This document shows, in pieces, positions 9,049 to 16,917 of a stretch of 64,000 nucleotides of DNA. Each line of letters starts with the position of its first letter. The first letter of the stretch is position 1. Both the position numbers and the translations under genes were made by a program. The DNA lies in contig CACJOY010000001.1 of NCBI GenBank assembly GCA_902595125.1, positions 1 to 64,000 on the forward strand, written 5' to 3'. The notes beneath the pieces are model-generated. The model was not told the DNA's origin and did no database searches. It worked only from the letters and a program-made list of their open reading frames with translations. The stretch comes from an uncultured Pelagibacteraceae bacterium (GTDB lineage Bacteria > Pseudomonadota > Alphaproteobacteria > Pelagibacterales > Pelagibacteraceae).

Positions 9049-9098
9049 ATAAGTCATAAAATATTAAAAAAATTCAAATTTAGAGTATTTAATTCATA

Positions 9099-9126
9099 TT
9101 GAATCAAAAATTTAAACTATTATAAA
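9099..9126 (+). promoter_or_regulatory. Likely sigma-70 promoter of tRNA-Met
   Basis: TTGAAT (9099-9104) is separated by 16 bases from TATAAA (9121-9126). This places a start about 7 bases later, a few bases before the mature tRNA 5' end at 9141. The motif match is good but the region is very AT-rich. Confidence 0.45.
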
Positions 9127-9140
9127 TCAATTCAATAAAA

Positions 9141-9217
9141 GGCGGGGTAGCTCAGTTGGTTAGAGCGCGGGACTCATAAGCCCGAGGTCAGTGGTTCGAT
9201 CCCACTTCCCGCTACCA
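9141..9217 (+). tRNA. tRNA-Met (anticodon CAT), probably elongator
   Basis: This 77-base cloverleaf has an acceptor arm GGCGGGG pairing with TCCCGCT (G-U pairs at the first and last positions), D-arm GCTCAGTTGGTTAGAGC, anticodon loop CTCATAA, T-arm GTGGTTCGATCCCAC, and an encoded CCA end. The anticodon is CAT. The overall sequence resembles alphaproteobacterial elongator tRNA-Met rather than the initiator, because a G-U rather than an unpaired first position is present. A lysidine-type tRNA-Ile2 cannot be excluded by anticodon alone. The pair closing the anticodon loop (A31 with G39) is non-canonical. The gene ends one base before the stop codon of rfbC on the other strand. Confidence 0.92.
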
Positions 9218-9751
9218 TTATATATTTTTTAAAAATTTTTTTTCAAATTCTTTTAGACTAATCGCATGATTATCTTTTTTTGAAATAATTGGATTTTTAA
9301 TTGGCCACTTAATTTTAAGTTTGGGGTCGTTGTAAACTATAGCCACTTCACTTCTTGCATCCCTATAATTAGTACAACCATAGATAACATAATTTTCTTT
9401 AGCTAGAGAACAAAATCCATGAGCAAAACCTGGAGGTATAAAAATTGATTTTAAATTTTTTTCACTCAATATTATAGAAAAAACTTTACCATAAGTAATA
9501 GAATTTTTTCTTAAGTCTACTGCTACATCAAATATTTTTCCTTTTAATACAGATATATATTTACCCTGAGATTTTTTAGTTTGCAGATGCAACCCTCTTA
9601 AAACATTTTTTTTTGAGTAAGACATTACTAAGAATGGGAATTTTTCTTTAATATTTTTTTCTAATAAAATTTCTTTAAAATAACCTCTTTTATCCTTGTA
9701 AGATCGATTATGAACTATTATTAATTCTTTGTTTTTATTATTTTTTTTCAT
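9218..9751 (-). CDS. rfbC: dTDP-4-dehydrorhamnose 3,5-epimerase
   Basis: RmlC converts dTDP-4-keto-6-deoxyglucose to dTDP-4-keto-L-rhamnose for surface glycans. The 177-aa cupin shows DKRGYFKE near residue 20, LRGLHLQ (catalytic His), the GKIFDVAVDLRK strand with its Asp, and FIPPGFAHGF. This is a full-length set for the family. The start codon lies two bases from the oppositely oriented glycosyltransferase start. The stop abuts tRNA-Met. It is separated from rfbA and rfbB by two glycosyltransferase genes, so it is not in one operon with them. No rfbD is seen. Confidence 0.92.
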   Translation of the reverse strand: MKKNNKNKELIIVHNRSYKDKRGYFKEILLEKNIKEKFPFLVMSYSKKNVLRGLHLQTKKSQGKYISVLKGKIFDVAVDLRKNSITYGKVFSIILSEKNLKSIFIPPGFAHGFCSLAKENYVIYGCTNYRDARSEVAIVYNDPKLKIKWPIKNPIISKKDNHAISLKEFEKKFLKNI

Positions 9752-9753
9752 AT

Positions 9754-10455
9754 ATGAAAATTTTATTATTTATAGTTACATATAAAGCATCTTATAGAGT
9801 AAGAAAAGTTATTAATGAAATTCCTTTTAGTTATTTTAAAAAATTTAATTATAAAATTTTAATTAGTGATGATTCTTCTAATGATAATACAATTAAACAC
9901 ATGAATAACATCAAGAAAAAAAATAAAAGGGTTCAATTAAATTTTAATAAAAAAAATATTGGGTATGGTGCTAATATAAAAAAATGCCTCAATTATGCCT
10001 ATCAAAAAAAATATAATTATGCTGCTATGATACATGGAGATAATCAATATAGCTCAAAATATTTAAAACAAATGTTTAGAATTATTTTAAATTCAAACTG
10101 TGCAGCTATAACGGGTTCACGAATGAAAAAAAAAGATAACGCAATAAAAGGTGGCATGCCTATTTATAAGTTTATTGGAAATATTTTTTTAACTAAGGTT
10201 TTTAATTTTTTTAACAATTCAAATTTTACAGATTGTCATACTGGTTACTGGGTATACGATTTAAAGAAAATACAAAAAAAATGGTTAAAAAACTTCGACA
10301 ACGGTTTTTTATTTGATTTAGATATGAGAAAAAAAATCTTAAAAAACAATTATAAAATTAAAGAAATACCTATTGTAACACGTTATGGAAATGAAAGATC
10401 TTCAACCCATTTAAATTATGCAATCAGATTTTTTTTCAAATCTATATTTTCTTAA
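9754..10455 (+). CDS. Family 2 glycosyltransferase, polyprenyl-phosphate-sugar synthase-like
   Basis: This 233-aa GT-A fold enzyme opens with ILLFIVTYKAS, followed by the nucleotide-binding ILISDDSSNDNT (35-46). The acidic metal motif HGDNQYS sits at about 94-100, where DPM1/GtrB enzymes carry a DAD/GDxQ block. A conserved C-terminal NERSS follows. No C-terminal membrane helices are present, unlike many GtrB proteins. It likely transfers a sugar to a lipid carrier for surface glycan. Donor and acceptor are unknown. The start is the only ATG consistent with the fold, and it leaves just two bases to the divergent rfbC. Confidence 0.8.
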   Translation: MKILLFIVTYKASYRVRKVINEIPFSYFKKFNYKILISDDSSNDNTIKHMNNIKKKNKRVQLNFNKKNIGYGANIKKCLNYAYQKKYNYAAMIHGDNQYSSKYLKQMFRIILNSNCAAITGSRMKKKDNAIKGGMPIYKFIGNIFLTKVFNFFNNSNFTDCHTGYWVYDLKKIQKKWLKNFDNGFLFDLDMRKKILKNNYKIKEIPIVTRYGNERSSTHLNYAIRFFFKSIFS

Positions 10456-11593
10456 AATATTTTATTTTTTTACTATTTTTTACAAAAACTATATTTAAAA
10501 CAAAAATTAAAATAATGATAAAATTATTCATATAACCAAGGGAACCGTATGGAAATTCCCAAGGCTGATAATTAAAAATAAAAGATAAAAACCTTAAAAA
10601 ATAAAAAAAATAAAATATCAAGATTAGATTTATTAAGCTTATTAGGTATTGAAAATTCTTTAATGAATAAACTAACAATGGAATTAATAAAACATAATCA
10701 TGTAATTGATGTGGAGTAAAGCAAAGTATACTTAAACATAATAATGATAGTTTTTTTAAATCATCATCAATTTTCTTGATTTTAAAAATGAAATAAAAAT
10801 TTACCAATATAGGCAGAACCAAAGTTATAAACATATTCAATTTCAAATAATCTAATAGGTTAAATAAAGTTACAGGAAAGTGATTTTCTTCAGAATTCCA
10901 ATACAATATTACTCTTAGAGGCTCAAGTATATTGGTTATTAAGTTTGTATTTGTTATATAACAGTAAGAAAGCCAACCAAATATTAATGGCAAGAAACTC
11001 AATAAGATATATCTTAAATTCTTTAAAGACAGAAAATATAAAAATAAACCATAACCAATATTGTATTTAAAGTAAACTATTCCAGATAGAGCAATATTAG
11101 AAAAATTTTTTTTTAAAAAAGGTAATATTAAAAAAATTAATAAAATTAAAGTGTGCTGGCCATAACCAATATGAATTCTAAAAATGGTGCTGCTTAAAAA
11201 TATTGATAATATAAGAAATGTTTTAAAATTATCTAATTTAAATTTTTTACATAAAGCAAACGGAATAATAAACCCAAGGGCGATATTTATTATACTCCAA
11301 AAGAATTTTGCATTTTCCCAACCAAACCATGTAAAAGGAATTAAAGCAACAAATAATCCTTGAGCATAATTTCCATTTTGATCATACATCAGTTTATCGT
11401 CTGGACTATGATCGTGTTTTCCATCTAGAATATATTGATAATGATTTATTCCTTCAGCTACTAGTTTGGCAGGTGAAAAATGAAAATCGAAACTAAGATT
11501 TTGTGCATCTAAAAAAGATTTAGTTATAGAAATTAAAGAGATTAGTCCAAGAATTATAATGATAATTAATTTATATCTATAAATTAATTTCAT
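10442..11593 (-). CDS. Polytopic GT87-like (DUF2029) membrane glycosyltransferase
   Basis: This 383-aa protein has about nine to ten hydrophobic helices. The first extracytoplasmic loop contains FDFHFSPAKLVAEGINHY, with an acidic FDF motif of the type seen in GT-C enzymes, and later QNGNYAQGLFVALIPF, typical of DUF2029/GT87 arabinosyl/mannosyltransferase relatives. It would use a polyprenyl-phosphate sugar donor on the periplasmic side. The neighbouring GT2 could make such a donor, which is an attractive but inferred pairing. The start overlaps the rfbA stop by one base (TAATG), so it is the third gene of rfbB-rfbA-GT87. Its 3' end overlaps the convergent GT2 by 14 bases. Confidence 0.75.
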   Translation of the reverse strand: MKLIYRYKLIIIIILGLISLISITKSFLDAQNLSFDFHFSPAKLVAEGINHYQYILDGKHDHSPDDKLMYDQNGNYAQGLFVALIPFTWFGWENAKFFWSIINIALGFIIPFALCKKFKLDNFKTFLILSIFLSSTIFRIHIGYGQHTLILLIFLILPFLKKNFSNIALSGIVYFKYNIGYGLFLYFLSLKNLRYILLSFLPLIFGWLSYCYITNTNLITNILEPLRVILYWNSEENHFPVTLFNLLDYLKLNMFITLVLPILVNFYFIFKIKKIDDDLKKLSLLCLSILCFTPHQLHDYVLLIPLLVYSLKNFQYLISLINLILIFYFFYFLRFLSFIFNYQPWEFPYGSLGYMNNFIIILIFVLNIVFVKNSKKIKYFKKI

Positions 11594-12462
11594 TAATTGA
11601 TTAGTTTTTTTAAATAATTTGAATAATTACAATTTCCATAAAACTTTATTGATTTTTTAATTTCTTTTAACCCAATCCATTTATTTAAATATGCAATTTC
11701 CTCAATGCACGCGATCTTTAATCCTTGTCTATCTTCGATAGCTTGAACAAAAGCAGTAGTTTTATAAAAATCTTCTATTGATCCTGTATCAAGCCAAGCA
11801 CCTCCTCGTCCAATAAAATCAGCACTTAATCTATTACCTCTTTTATAATTATTTAAAAGATCAATGATTTCAACCTCGCCTCTTTTCGAAGGTTTTAGTT
11901 TTTTTGCATAGTCAATAACTTCATTATCAAAAAAATATAATCCAGTTACGGCATAATTGGATACAAACTTTTTAGGCTTTTCAACTATCTTTATAATTTT
12001 ATTTTTTTTATCAATTTTTGCTACACCATAAAGCTCAGGCCTTTGAACATTATGAAGAAGGACTTTAGCTCCAGAACTTAATTTTGCACATTTAAGAAGT
12101 TTCTGCGTAAAATTTTGACCATAAAAAAAATTATCACCTAAGATCATAGCTACATTGTCTTTGCCAATAAATTTTTTTCCTATAACAAATGCATCAGGCA
12201 AACCTCTTGGCTTATCTTGTTCTAAATAAGTGATTTTTAAACCAAGATTTTTACCATTAGGTAATAATTTTTTGTATTGTCCAAGCTGTCCTTTGTTAAC
12301 AATAATTAAAATATCTTTAATCTTAGCTAACATTAATATTGATAAAGGATAAAAGATTAACGGTTTATCATAAATAGGGAGAAGCTGTTTATTAACAGCT
12401 TTAGTTAAAGGACTCATTCTAGTTCCTATCCCACCTGCTAAGATAATTCCCTTTTTAATCAT
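11593..12462 (-). CDS. rfbA: Glucose-1-phosphate thymidylyltransferase
   Basis: RmlA makes dTDP-glucose from dTTP and glucose-1-phosphate. It is 289 aa, full length, with the pyrophosphorylase motif GGIGTRMSPLT (10-20), KQLLPIYDKPLI, ILGDNFFYG, VEKPK, and the C-terminal sequence GLKIACIEEIAYLNKWI. It overlaps rfbB by 4 bases (ATGA coupling) and is coupled to the GT87 gene downstream. It is cytoplasmic and supplies the dTDP-deoxysugar pathway with rfbB and rfbC. Confidence 0.96.
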   Translation of the reverse strand: MIKKGIILAGGIGTRMSPLTKAVNKQLLPIYDKPLIFYPLSILMLAKIKDILIIVNKGQLGQYKKLLPNGKNLGLKITYLEQDKPRGLPDAFVIGKKFIGKDNVAMILGDNFFYGQNFTQKLLKCAKLSSGAKVLLHNVQRPELYGVAKIDKKNKIIKIVEKPKKFVSNYAVTGLYFFDNEVIDYAKKLKPSKRGEVEIIDLLNNYKRGNRLSADFIGRGGAWLDTGSIEDFYKTTAFVQAIEDRQGLKIACIEEIAYLNKWIGLKEIKKSIKFYGNCNYSNYLKKLIN

Positions 12463-13472
12463 TTTTTGCCCAATCTTTTTATAATATCTTTTTTTGACAA
12501 TGATTTATAGTAACTTTTATTATTATTGTACCAATCAAAAGTTAGTTTTATACCTTTTTTAAAATTTGTTTTTGGATACCATCCTAAATTTTTTTTAATC
12601 TTATTACTGTTAAGAGCATATCTTACGTCATGACCTGGACGATCTTTTACAAAAGTAATTTTTACTTTTTTACCAATTTTAATAATTTGCTTGGACACTG
12701 CTATTAATTTTTTACAAACCTCAAGATTACTTAAATTTTTGTTTGAACCAATATTATAAAATTCGCCAACTTTTCCTTTTTGATAAACCTTAATTAACGC
12801 TTCACAATGATCTTTTACGTAAATCCATTCTCTAGAATTTTTTCCTTTTCCATAAATAGGTAAAGGTTTGTCATTAAGTAAATTATAAATAAGTTTTGGG
12901 ATTAGCTTTTCTGGATGTTGTTTTGGTCCGTAATTATTTGAGCAATTAGTCACAATCGCAGGAATCTTATAAGTTCTAACATATGAACTTACTAAATGAT
13001 CTGATGCAGCTTTACTAGCTGCATATGGTGAGCTTGGTTGATATGGATAACTTTCTGAGGATCGGCCAGTCAATATATCTCCGTACACTTCGTCTGTGGA
13101 AATATGAATAAATCGAGAATTATATTTTTTTGAGTAAATCTTAAAATTTTCTAGTAAATTGTATACACCAATAATGTTACTGTTAATAAAGTTCTCAGGA
13201 TTGTCTATAGATCTATCAACATGAGTCTCTGCAGCTAAATTAAATATACAATTAGGTCTATATTTAAATAAAATTTTTTTTATTTTCTTATCTTTAATAT
13301 CACATTTGATAAATCTATAATTCTTAGAGTTTTTAAATTCTTTAATATTATAGAAATTTGATGAATAAGTGACTTTATCAATATTTAATACTTTGTAATT
13401 TTTTTTTATTAAAAGTTCTATTAGATTACTACCTATAAAACCTAAACCACCCGTAACTATTATTTTTTTCAT
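12459..13472 (-). CDS. rfbB: dTDP-glucose 4,6-dehydratase
   Basis: RmlB converts dTDP-glucose to dTDP-4-keto-6-deoxyglucose using bound NAD. It is 337 aa, with NAD loop GGLGFIGSN (8-16), AAETHVDRSIDNP, STDEVYGD, active-site YAASKAASD (Tyr and Lys of YxxxK) and NCSNNYGP. It heads the minus-strand operon rfbB-rfbA-GT87. A divergent rhamnosyltransferase-like gene starts 59 bases away. Confidence 0.96.
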   Translation of the reverse strand: MKKIIVTGGLGFIGSNLIELLIKKNYKVLNIDKVTYSSNFYNIKEFKNSKNYRFIKCDIKDKKIKKILFKYRPNCIFNLAAETHVDRSIDNPENFINSNIIGVYNLLENFKIYSKKYNSRFIHISTDEVYGDILTGRSSESYPYQPSSPYAASKAASDHLVSSYVRTYKIPAIVTNCSNNYGPKQHPEKLIPKLIYNLLNDKPLPIYGKGKNSREWIYVKDHCEALIKVYQKGKVGEFYNIGSNKNLSNLEVCKKLIAVSKQIIKIGKKVKITFVKDRPGHDVRYALNSNKIKKNLGWYPKTNFKKGIKLTFDWYNNNKSYYKSLSKKDIIKRLGKK

Positions 13473-13531
13473 TGGTTAAATTATTTTTTACATTAGTAAA
13501 AAGTATTAGTATAGTTTAATACTCATATCAT

Positions 13532-14422
13532 ATGTCAATATCTAGGCAAAATTTATCAGTTGTTATAGTAACTTTTAAAAGTAACCAGGTTATACATGAC
13601 TGTATCCAATCGATCTCTGATCAAATTAAAATAATAGTTGTTGATAACTCTAATGATAAAGAATTTAAAGAAAATATAGAAAAAAGATATAAGAATGTAG
13701 AGTGTATTTTATCTCAAATTAATTTAGGGATGGGATCTGGAAATAATTTAGGCCTTAAGCGCGTAAAAACCGACTATGCAATTATCTTAAATCCAGATGT
13801 GATTTTAGAAAAAGACACTATCGAAGAAATTATAAATTGTTCTAACCAGATACAATCATTTGCCGTTTTAGCTCCACTATCGATTGATCCTAAATATCCT
13901 AATTATAAAATAACAAAAATGAAAAACGATAATGATTATAGTTTGCCTTTTAAAGTAGACAGTGTTGATGGTTTTGCAATGGTATTGAATTTAAAAAGAA
14001 TCAATAATATTGAGAATTTTAAAAATCATAATTATTTTGATGAAAATTTTTTTATGTATTTGGAAAACGATGATTTTTGCATGAGATTAATTGAAAAAAA
14101 AGAGAATATATTTATTGTGCCAAAAGCTAAGATAAAACATTTGGGGGCGAGGGCTGTAGATCAAAAATATTTTCATAAAATAGAACTTTCAAGAAACTGG
14201 CATTGGATGTGGTCAAAATTTTATTTTAATAAAAAACATAATGGATTTTTTGCTGCTTTAACTAGAACTTTACCAAATTTTTTTTCAGCAGTTCTTAAAT
14301 TTATATTTTACTTTCTTATAAATAAAAAAACTCAAAAAGAAATTTATTTACATAGAATTTTAGGCTTTAACAATGCATTATTAGGGAAGAAATCTTTTTA
14401 TAGAGCAAGAATAGATTTTTAA
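13532..14422 (+). CDS. Family 2 glycosyltransferase, rhamnosyltransferase-like
   Basis: This 296-aa GT-A enzyme has SVVIVTFKS at the start and IIVVDNSND as the nucleotide loop. It has NLGMGSGNNLGL, the acidic LNPDV motif (DxD equivalent), then VDGFAMVL and FDENFFMYLENDDFCMRL. These are the hallmark blocks of WbbL-type rhamnosyltransferases. Its position beside rfbB/rfbA/rfbC supports use of a dTDP-deoxysugar donor, but the exact sugar is inferred. A weakly hydrophobic region near the C-terminus (about 245-265) may associate with the membrane. Its stop interlocks with that of apt at TTAA. Confidence 0.8.
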   Translation: MSISRQNLSVVIVTFKSNQVIHDCIQSISDQIKIIVVDNSNDKEFKENIEKRYKNVECILSQINLGMGSGNNLGLKRVKTDYAIILNPDVILEKDTIEEIINCSNQIQSFAVLAPLSIDPKYPNYKITKMKNDNDYSLPFKVDSVDGFAMVLNLKRINNIENFKNHNYFDENFFMYLENDDFCMRLIEKKENIFIVPKAKIKHLGARAVDQKYFHKIELSRNWHWMWSKFYFNKKHNGFFAALTRTLPNFFSAVLKFIFYFLINKKTQKEIYLHRILGFNNALLGKKSFYRARIDF

Positions 14423-14946
14423 TGTCCTGGGAATTCAATTAAATTTTCAACAAGATAGTTTTTCTTTAAAAGGTTATCATATCCCCCTAAATCATATAGA
14501 TTAATTACAAAAATAAATGCTGCTACTTTACCTTTTGAAATTTTAATGAGTTTTGCTGCAGCCTCAGCTGTACCTCCTGTTGCAATTAAATCATCAATTA
14601 TTAAAACAGTATCATTTTCATTTACAGAATCTTTATGTATCTCAATTGTTGCAGTTCCATATTCAAGTTCAAAATCTATAGAATGAACTTCAGCAGGCAA
14701 CTTATTTTTTTTTCTAAGCATGATTAGAGGCTTTTTCAAAATATAAGAAACAGCTGAGGCAAATACAAATCCTCTAGATTCTATGGCTGCTATTTTGTTG
14801 AATTCAAATTTCTTTGATTTTTCTACAATTTGATTTATTGTTTCAGAAAATGCTTTTTCATCTTTAATAAGAGTTGTTATATCCCTAAATAGGATGCCTT
14901 CTTTTGGATAATTAGGAATAGACCTAATAAAATCTTTTAAATTCAT
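14419..14946 (-). CDS. apt: Adenine phosphoribosyltransferase
   Basis: This enzyme salvages adenine with PRPP to give AMP. It is 175 aa, full length. It has NYPKEGILFRDIT near the N-terminus, ESRGFVFA, and the PRPP loop LIIDDLIATGGTA near residue 120. It is divergent from mtnP (42-base gap), which releases adenine from methylthioadenosine, so the two genes form consecutive steps of one salvage route. A shared control region between 14947 and 14988 is likely, but no operator is obvious. Confidence 0.95.
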   Translation of the reverse strand: MNLKDFIRSIPNYPKEGILFRDITTLIKDEKAFSETINQIVEKSKKFEFNKIAAIESRGFVFASAVSYILKKPLIMLRKKNKLPAEVHSIDFELEYGTATIEIHKDSVNENDTVLIIDDLIATGGTAEAAAKLIKISKGKVAAFIFVINLYDLGGYDNLLKKNYLVENLIEFPGH

Positions 14947-14988
14947 AATAGTTATTTATAAAAGTATAATTAATTAAAATTTTAAAGC

Positions 14989-15861
14989 ATGACAATAAGT
15001 AAATTAGCTATAATTGGTGGGAGTGGCCTTTATGATGTTGAAGAATTTAAAAATAGAGAATTATTAGATTTAAAAACCCCCTGGGGAAAACCATCAGATC
15101 AAATTTTAAAAACAAACTATAATAACAAAGAGGTTTATTTTTTACCAAGGCATGGTAGAGGTCATATTATATCACCTTCTAAAATTAATTTTAGAGCCAA
15201 TATTGATGCATTAAAACAATTAGGTATTACAGACATAGTTTCAGTTTCTGCGGTTGGTTCCTTAAAAGAAGAATTAACACCAGGAAAGTTTGTAATTATA
15301 GATCAATTTATTGACAGAACATTTGCAAGAGAAAAAACATTTTTCGATGAGGAGATTGTCGCGCATGTTTCTATGGCACACCCAACTTCCAATGGTTTGA
15401 TGAATGCTTGTGAAGAGGCAATTAAAAAAGAAAAAATAGATTATCAAAGAAATGGTACATACGTTGTCATGGAAGGACCACAATTTTCAACTTTAGCAGA
15501 ATCGAATTTATATAGATCTTGGAAAGCAGATGTAATTGGCATGACTAATATGCCTGAGGCAAAATTAGCAAGAGAGGCGGAAATTCGATATGCATCTGTT
15601 TCGATGGTAACAGATTTTGATTGTTGGCATCCAGATCATGAAAATGTTGACGTACAACAAGTAATTAAAGTTTTATTGAGTAATGCAGCTAAAGCAAAAA
15701 GTATGATTAAAAATTTAATAGAAAATTTTGAAGATCATATTGATTTAAAAGATCCAACAAATAATTGTTTAGATGTAGCTATCATAACTGCTCCAGAAAA
15801 AAGAACAAAAAAAACTATTAATAAACTAAAAACTATCGCTGGAAGAGTTTTGAATAGATGA
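14989..15861 (+). CDS. mtnP: S-methyl-5'-thioadenosine phosphorylase
   Basis: MtnP phosphorolyses MTA to adenine and 5-methylthioribose-1-phosphate. At 290 aa it has family length. Visible blocks are IGGSGLYD (9-16), LPRHGRGH, VSAVGSL, MEGPQFST, and GMTNMPEAKLAREAEI followed by VTDFDCW, where the Asp pair reads a 6-aminopurine. It is the first gene of a tight plus-strand operon that runs through a glycosyltransferase, mtnA, a class II aldolase and the SpeD-SpeE fusion, the last of which makes the MTA substrate. The stop overlaps the next ATG as ATGA. Confidence 0.95.
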   Translation: MTISKLAIIGGSGLYDVEEFKNRELLDLKTPWGKPSDQILKTNYNNKEVYFLPRHGRGHIISPSKINFRANIDALKQLGITDIVSVSAVGSLKEELTPGKFVIIDQFIDRTFAREKTFFDEEIVAHVSMAHPTSNGLMNACEEAIKKEKIDYQRNGTYVVMEGPQFSTLAESNLYRSWKADVIGMTNMPEAKLAREAEIRYASVSMVTDFDCWHPDHENVDVQQVIKVLLSNAAKAKSMIKNLIENFEDHIDLKDPTNNCLDVAIITAPEKRTKKTINKLKTIAGRVLNR

Positions 15862-16913
15862 AAAAAATAAATATTATTTATTTATTACCTGAATTTAAGG
15901 GAGCTTCTGGTGGAGGGAAAGTTATTTATAAACATTCAATAATTTTGAATAATTTAAAAAAAAATATCTCATCAGAAGTATTACATTTAAAAAAAAAATT
16001 CTCATACAAATTCAAAACATCTCTATCAAAAAAATTTAAATTTCTAGATGATAAAAAAGCAGGATGGGATGGTACAAAAATGAGAGTTGGCAAAAACTTT
16101 GTTCCAGATAAAAAATGGTTTAAAGAAGAAATTTATAGAAAAACAAATTTTGATTTTGACAGTCAAAAAGACTTTGTAGTAATTCCAGAAATTTGGGCTC
16201 ACTTTGCAGAAGATTTAAAATTTTATAAAAAAAAGATTAATTATGGAATATTTGTTCAAGGTTTTTATCACATGAATTCTAGTAATGAATTTTCAAAGTT
16301 AAAAAAATCTTATGAAAATGCTAGCCTTATTCTTACCGACTCTGTTTATAGTATTAAATATTTAAAGGAAATGTTTCCGCAACAAAAAAACAAAATTATT
16401 AGAGTAAATTTTTCGATTAATATTAAAAATATTAAAATAAAAAAAAAATCAAATATCATTACCTATATGCCAAGAAAATTACCAGCTCATTCAAATTTAC
16501 TAAATTTTTATTTAAAAGATTTACTTCCTAAAAGTTGGAAATTAGTACCTTTAAAAAACATTTCACAAAAAAAATTAATTGACACTCTTGCAAAATCAAA
16601 AATATTTCTCTCTTTTTCAAATTTTGAGGGAATAGGAATACCTCCAATAGAAGCTGCTCTAAGTGGGAATAAAGTTATTGGATATATTGGTGGTGGGGGC
16701 ATGGAGTACTGGAAAAAACCAATATTTACAAAAATTGAAAATGGTGAAATTAGAGATTTCGGTCAAAAAATACTTTTAAATTTATATAAAGATGAGAAAA
16801 TTTGGTTAAAAAAAACTTCCTCTCAAAGACTTAGGCTTGCCTCACAATATTCAAAAAAAAATGAAGTTTTATCTCTAATTAAACTTACTAATAGAATCTC
16901 TAAATTGTTTTAA
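15858..16913 (+). CDS. Glycosyltransferase-like protein (GT-B fold, family 4-like) inside the methylthioadenosine operon
   Basis: This 351-aa lysine-rich protein has a glycine-rich start, YLLPEFKGASGGGKVIYKH, as in GT4 enzymes. Its C-terminal half contains SFSNFEGIGIPPIEAALSGNKVIGY, which matches the nucleotide-sugar EX7E region of GT-B transferases. No membrane helices are present. A surface-glycan role fits the fold and the neighbourhood but not the operon: it sits between mtnP (4-base ATGA overlap) and mtnA (4-base gap). Either it was inserted and kept, or it is expressed with the operon by convenience. The sugar and acceptor are unknown. Confidence 0.65.
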   Translation: MKKINIIYLLPEFKGASGGGKVIYKHSIILNNLKKNISSEVLHLKKKFSYKFKTSLSKKFKFLDDKKAGWDGTKMRVGKNFVPDKKWFKEEIYRKTNFDFDSQKDFVVIPEIWAHFAEDLKFYKKKINYGIFVQGFYHMNSSNEFSKLKKSYENASLILTDSVYSIKYLKEMFPQQKNKIIRVNFSINIKNIKIKKKSNIITYMPRKLPAHSNLLNFYLKDLLPKSWKLVPLKNISQKKLIDTLAKSKIFLSFSNFEGIGIPPIEAALSGNKVIGYIGGGGMEYWKKPIFTKIENGEIRDFGQKILLNLYKDEKIWLKKTSSQRLRLASQYSKKNEVLSLIKLTNRISKLF

Positions 16914-16917
16914 ATAG

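Noticed and set aside
9171-9177. Anticodon CAT read as tRNA-Ile2 (lysidine)
   Set aside because: Overall cloverleaf is closer to elongator tRNA-Met; kept as Met with reservation.
9131-9217. tRNA-Met as a possible integration site
   Set aside because: No integrase, no direct repeat of the tRNA 3' end is visible downstream, so no attachment site can be supported.
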